Source of the DNA: Planctomycetota bacterium
GTDB taxonomy: Bacteria; Planctomycetota; GCA-002687715
NCBI GenBank assembly: GCA_009691765.1
Contig: SIAO01000004.1
Coordinates: 1 to 64,000 of the forward strand
Direction: 5' to 3'
DNA: 64,000 bases
The position numbers were made by a program, and so were the translations under genes. Below the pieces are notes generated by a model, which saw only the letters and a program-made list of their open reading frames with translations, searched no databases and was not told the DNA's origin. This document shows positions 60,366-64,000 of this stretch, piece by piece; position 1 is the first letter of the stretch, and each line of letters starts with the position of its first letter.

Positions 60366-61376
60366 TCACGCTTGTGCGCGCTCAAGTTCTTCGCTCACGG
60401 CGCGGTTCACAGCATCCAGCGTGGCCTGCAGAGGCCCCAGGTGACGACCGCCAGCCGCAAGCACATGCCCACCGCCCTCGAATTGCAACGCCAAGCGCAA
60501 GGCACTCGCAGGGGCGCGAGTTCGAAAACTCAACTTCACGCCACTCGACTCTTCGCGCAAGAAAGCAGCAATCTCCACACCTTCAATCGAGCGCAATTGA
60601 TTCACGAAATCCTCGCTGTCGGCGCGAGTGGCACCAGTTGACGCAAACATCGCATGAGTCACGCAACCAAGTGCCAGACGCCCGTTGTGACTCAGCGTGA
60701 CACCTTCGAGAAAGCGCCCGAGTAACTTTTTCCCGGCCAGGGATTCGCGTTGCCCAAGAGCTGCTGCGACACGCTCTGGCTTTGCGCCTGCACGCAGCAA
60801 CCGCTCTGCAGCGGCAAACACACGAGCATCGGTATTGGACCAACGAAACCAACCTGTGTCATTCACGAATGCTGTATAGAGCGCATCCGCACCCATGGCA
60901 TCCAACGGCCAGCCCAGTTCCTCGAGCAGTTCAAGCACGAGCAATCCCGTAGCCGCGGCTCGCGTGTCCACGAAATGCAGCGCTGAAAAAGGGACCAACG
61001 CAGGGTGATGATCGATGCAAATCACCGGGAAGGTCGCGTTACGCAGCGCCTGCTCCATGAAACCCAAGCGCGACCATGCATTGTTGTCGAGCACGATGGC
61101 GAGATCCGCCGCAGCTACGAGATTGTTGGCGCTTTCCTCATCCGTGATGACAAGAACCGTCTCCTCTGGCACAAGGAAATCAAAGATCTTCGGCGTTGGC
61201 TCTTCCAAAACCACGCACGGAGCGCAACCTCGCACCCGCAATGCTCGCGACAACGCCACGGCTGCACCCAAGGCGTCACCATCGATCTGAATGTGCCCGA
61301 GCAGCAACGGCCGATGGCATTCACGCAGCGCATTCAAGACGGCTGCCTTTGTTGCTGGTGAACTGGATGTGATCAC
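60366..61376 (-). CDS. DHH/DHHA1 phosphoesterase, NrnA-like
   Basis: The 336-residue protein starts at GTG, overlapping the HEAT-protein stop (GTGA). The DHH domain has HIQIDGDALGAAVAL near residue 28 and CIDHHP (DHH at 122-124); the DHHA1 domain ends in FEGGGHVLAAGG. This is the nanoRNase/pAp phosphatase NrnA pattern, which degrades 2-5-nt RNA and 3'-phosphoadenosine 5'-phosphate. A c-di-AMP phosphodiesterase is possible for some members. It probably shares a transcript with the HEAT-repeat gene. Confidence 0.9.
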   Translation of the reverse strand: MITSSSPATKAAVLNALRECHRPLLLGHIQIDGDALGAAVALSRALRVRGCAPCVVLEEPTPKIFDFLVPEETVLVITDEESANNLVAAADLAIVLDNNAWSRLGFMEQALRNATFPVICIDHHPALVPFSALHFVDTRAAATGLLVLELLEELGWPLDAMGADALYTAFVNDTGWFRWSNTDARVFAAAERLLRAGAKPERVAAALGQRESLAGKKLLGRFLEGVTLSHNGRLALGCVTHAMFASTGATRADSEDFVNQLRSIEGVEIAAFLREESSGVKLSFRTRAPASALRLALQFEGGGHVLAAGGRHLGPLQATLDAVNRAVSEELERAQA

Positions 61377-63022
61377 TGCACAGGCTTCCGCTGATCTGCT
61401 GCAGCGAGCGCCGCACCGCTGCGCGCTTGTAACCACACCCGATTCAGATCCGCTTCCAGCAAGGGGCGCACGTCATTGAAGCCGTGGCGCAATAAAACGC
61501 AGGCAGCCGCGTTGCGCACGGAACTATCTGCATCTTCGAGCAATGCGCGCAAAGCTGGAACCACATGCCAGTTGTCTTGATGCATCAACGCCAGAGCCGC
61601 GCACTCGCGCACCAAAGGGACTGCATCGCGCAGAAGACTCAGCAACAAACTGCGATTCCGGTCGCTACGCGAAGCACCAAGAGCCAGCGCTGCGGTGGCG
61701 CGTGCGAGAGGCGCATTTGCAAGCGCTGCCTCCTCCACGGCTGTGAAGCACGCTTCATCCCACCGGCGATGCACAAGACTCGCAAGCGCGAGTGTGCGCA
61801 CAAGTTCATTCGGATGACGCAACAGCATTGCAAAATGCTTCGACGACTCTGGTCGTCGAAGCAGACGCTCGGCAGCCAAGTCTGGAGCTTCGAAACCCTC
61901 GGCTGGATCTATAACGAGCAGCAACACTTGATCGAAGCCACTCGCACTCTCACCGCGTTGCACCATGTCCAGAAACGCGTCCGCAACATCTGCAGGCACG
62001 ACGGGCAACACGGCTGCTGCTTCGGCCAAAGTGAGCCGCGCCTGCAATTGCTCCGCAGCTTGAAGCGCCGCCCAGCGCACGACATCGGATGCGTCCACTA
62101 AACCAGCCAAGAGCGCTTGTACGGGCACTTGCGCTCGCGATTCCATCACCGCATGAAACGCAGCAACCCGGTCTGTGTCTGCACCAAGCGCCAAGGCCTC
62201 CGTCAACATGGCTGCCGCACTCGGGTGCGCCAGCAGTGCCAGCGCCCGTGCCACGGGCACGCGTTGCGCGACGCTCAAGGTCGGTGCGGTTTCCAAAAGG
62301 AAAAGCACATGGGCGGGCAATGGCGCAGCAAGCACGGCTTGCAACGCTGGTGCATCCAGCAGCAATGTGGTGGGCGGCAGGAGTGCTCTGAGCGCATCAC
62401 CTGAACTCCGCGCGGCTGCGGGCAACAACAATAGGAGTTGAGGATCAGCGTAGAGGTTGGGCAGCAAGTCTTCGATCGCGGCGCCAGCAGGCAACCCCGC
62501 CAATTCAGCCAGCACCGCAGTGTGCAGAGCGCTCAAAGGTCGTGCCAAGAGTGCAGCCAAGAGCGTGCGTCGCTGAGCTCCGCGCAAGCGTTGTAGTGAA
62601 TGAAGCGCGGCGACGTGCCAAGGGCCACGGGGCTCACAGGCGACATCGAACAAGAGCAACGCGCCATGCAAACCCGCAGCCTCGAGATGCAGCAGCGACC
62701 ATGTGGCCGATGCTTGATCTTCACTACGCAGTGCCCGTGCATAGATTGCGAAACCCAAAGCGCCACGCGCCTGAGCTTCAAGCACCACCAGCCGAACTGT
62801 GGCCGATGCGTGCGCAGCGTGTCGCCCTGCCAGGACGACGAGTTCTTCGTTGCCCGCAAGAGCCCGCAACGCATCCGCACTGGCCTCAACGAAAGCGCGC
62901 TCAACACTTGCTACGGGAGCCATAGCGAGCAAGTAGCGCTCCGCCGGGCTCTGCGCCTGCAGAACGCCAAACCCCAAGGCGATGCAAAGGCACAGCATGC
63001 GCAACAAGAGACAACGTGGCAT
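61373..63022 (-). CDS. Secreted HEAT-repeat protein
   Basis: The 549-residue protein has a signal peptide ending GVLQA before Q24 and then mostly Leu/Ala-rich helix pairs, among them VRWAALQAAEQLQARL, VRTLALASLVHRRW, VRECAALALMHQDN and VRNAAACVLLRHGF, clear HEAT/PBS-lyase-type repeats, most regular in the last 170 residues. It likely serves as a periplasmic or surface protein-binding scaffold. GGAG lies four bases before the ATG. The NrnA-like gene starts within its stop. The pairing of a secreted scaffold with a cytoplasmic nuclease in one unit may reflect only shared transcription. Confidence 0.82.
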   Translation of the reverse strand: MPRCLLLRMLCLCIALGFGVLQAQSPAERYLLAMAPVASVERAFVEASADALRALAGNEELVVLAGRHAAHASATVRLVVLEAQARGALGFAIYARALRSEDQASATWSLLHLEAAGLHGALLLFDVACEPRGPWHVAALHSLQRLRGAQRRTLLAALLARPLSALHTAVLAELAGLPAGAAIEDLLPNLYADPQLLLLLPAAARSSGDALRALLPPTTLLLDAPALQAVLAAPLPAHVLFLLETAPTLSVAQRVPVARALALLAHPSAAAMLTEALALGADTDRVAAFHAVMESRAQVPVQALLAGLVDASDVVRWAALQAAEQLQARLTLAEAAAVLPVVPADVADAFLDMVQRGESASGFDQVLLLVIDPAEGFEAPDLAAERLLRRPESSKHFAMLLRHPNELVRTLALASLVHRRWDEACFTAVEEAALANAPLARATAALALGASRSDRNRSLLLSLLRDAVPLVRECAALALMHQDNWHVVPALRALLEDADSSVRNAAACVLLRHGFNDVRPLLEADLNRVWLQARSGAALAAADQRKPVQ

Positions 63023-63146
63023 CGCTCCAAGTTACGAGCCCGCGTGCCAGCGGTCAATCAGAACAGGCCGCCAAAAGCACGGCGACGGAGCAACCTGCAT
63101 CAGGCCGCTCCGTGCGCCGAGTCTTGAAACGAAACTCAGGAGCAGA

Positions 63147-63836
63147 TCACTGCACAGGAGTCCAAGTGTTGCCGTCAATGGCGAGTGCGCCGTTGATGGC
63201 TGGTGCGCTGTTCATGTCACCGGCAATGGTGTAAGCCGCGTCAAACGTTGGAGGCGTCGCTGCGTCGTAGACCAACGCATTCATGCGAGTCTGAAGGATT
63301 TCTCCACGTTGATTCACATGGAAGGCGCGGTTGCCCGTGGTGCTTGCACCGACTGGCCAGCCATAGCACGACCAAATGTTCTCGCAGTTGTCGTCGCCGA
63401 CAGCACCGGGGCCGCCGTTAGCAACTTCTGCAACACCTGCAGGTGGGTTAGCTGCGCTTGGCAGGAAGAGGCGGAAAAAGAAGCCTGACTTGTTGACGTA
63501 GCCGTTGGCATCCACGTTTTGGAAAGTCGAAGCCAAGATCGGCGGATCAAGAGGCGTCGCTGGGCCTACACCGCGCGCATTGAGCGGCGTGAGACCTGAC
63601 AGCTCGCCGAAGCAACCGTATTCGCCGGTGCCGTCGAGGTCGTTATCCACAGCGCCCATGGACTGGAATTGCGCTTGTGCGCTCACCAGGTTGCGCATCG
63701 TAGAGATGGCATTGGACTCGTTGGCCGCAAGGCGCGACGAGAGCAAGTTCGGTACCGCGATGGCGGCGATGATGGCGATGATCGCTACAACGATCATCAG
63801 TTCGATCAGTGTGAAACCAGATTTATTGCGATTCAT
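63147..63836 (-). CDS. Type IV pilin/pseudopilin-like prepilin
   Basis: The 229-residue precursor has a short leader MNRNKSG and the class III signal FTLIELMIVVAIIAIIAAI, with cleavage expected between Gly7 and Phe8 and Glu at position 5 of the mature protein. The next 200 residues form a globular domain with Cys pairs (CFGEL, DDNCENIWSCYGW) and a Gly/Asp-rich loop, as in planctomycete prepilin-like proteins that are major pseudopilins or pili. AGGAG precedes the ATG. The long open frame upstream is not used. No assembly genes are in the window. Confidence 0.92.
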   Translation of the reverse strand: MNRNKSGFTLIELMIVVAIIAIIAAIAVPNLLSSRLAANESNAISTMRNLVSAQAQFQSMGAVDNDLDGTGEYGCFGELSGLTPLNARGVGPATPLDPPILASTFQNVDANGYVNKSGFFFRLFLPSAANPPAGVAEVANGGPGAVGDDNCENIWSCYGWPVGASTTGNRAFHVNQRGEILQTRMNALVYDAATPPTFDAAYTIAGDMNSAPAINGALAIDGNTWTPVQ

Positions 63837-63850
63837 GAATACTCCTATAT

Positions 63851-63874
63851 GTGACGGTGTGACGGTGTGACTGT
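63851..63874 (+). repeat. Three tandem 8-mers upstream of the prepilin gene
   Basis: GTGACGGT, GTGACGGT and GTGACTGT follow each other 15-38 bases upstream of the prepilin start. They could be a binding site or part of the 5' leader, or a slippage repeat. Confidence 0.6.
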
Positions 63875-64000
63875 CAGCGACTGGTGTTCTCTGTTTTCCG
63901 AGCCGGAGATTCCTGCCGCACGCGGCACGCTTCTTCAGCCAAGACACAGAGACGGCCCACCATGGGGCTGCCATGCTCTTCTTCGGCAAGAGATCGCGCT

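Noticed and set aside
1-64000. CRISPR arrays, insertion sequences, integrases or phage genes
   Set aside because: I found no direct-repeat array with spacers, no transposase or integrase motifs, and no terminal inverted repeats around any gene.

Overview
The window looks like chromosome from a GC-rich, outer-membrane-bearing bacterium, most consistent with Planctomycetota. This placement is inferred from the gene repertoire, not from a phylogenetic marker. Supporting signs are many large secreted proteins with Sec signal peptides, a lone type IV prepilin-like major pseudopilin, a secreted formylglycine-generating-enzyme-like protein, an alpha/alpha-toroid plus discoidin surface protein, an ECF sigma/anti-sigma pair, KdsA (hence Kdo and LPS) and a serine palmitoyltransferase-type gene. 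I see no insertion sequence, prophage or CRISPR array. Genes are tightly packed and often overlap by ATGA or TGATG.

Layout. 1-2.3 kb: two tRNA-Arg genes, a broken secreted-protein gene and an unknown secreted protein. 2.3-3.6 kb: glyA. 3.7-15.7 kb: one minus-strand run of eight translationally coupled secreted amidohydrolase-fold genes (nine modules); only one module keeps the HxH metal motif. 15.9-17.3 kb: an ECF sigma factor and zinc-type anti-sigma factor, divergent from that run. 17.3-23.4 kb: methyltransferase, hexapeptide acyltransferase, three radical SAM enzymes and a divergent glycosyltransferase. 23.4-25.7 kb: an ABC exporter with a membrane partner. 25.8-28.2 kb: a complete YtcJ-type secreted amidohydrolase and a PP2C phosphatase. 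28.3-31.6 kb: two family 2 glycosyltransferases and a kelch-repeat secreted protein. 31.7-35.2 kb: a probable bacterial ceramide locus (SDR, serine palmitoyltransferase, GNAT-type acyltransferase). 35.3-43.6 kb: a metzincin fusion protein, a PAP2 membrane protein, the SpoVR-YeaH-PrkA module and rluD. 43.8-45.6 kb: a cobalamin riboswitch and a secreted beta-propeller. 45.6-48.1 kb: a highly structured leader and the FGE-like gene. 48.1-55.6 kb: the toroid protein, valS, a lipid-kinase-like gene and kdsA. 55.7-58.6 kb: tRNA-Cys, gltX and tRNA-Glu in one unit, then a cysteine desulfurase. 58.6-63.8 kb: ETF-quinone oxidoreductase, an NrnA-like DHH phosphoesterase, a HEAT-repeat protein and the prepilin.

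How the parts fit. Two patterns cross gene boundaries. First, every one of the 17 recognisable signal-peptidase-I-type signal peptides can be cleaved directly before a glutamine, which suggests N-terminal pyroglutamate formation as in the Bacteroidetes 'Q-rule'. Second, envelope lipid and glycan functions recur: the putative ceramide triad, a PAP2 protein with an Aur1-like active-site pattern, a diacylglycerol/sphingosine-kinase-fold protein, KdsA, several glycosyltransferases and cryptic radical SAM chemistry. The cobalamin riboswitch links a secreted beta-propeller to corrinoid status, and a B12-binding radical SAM enzyme lies in the same window.
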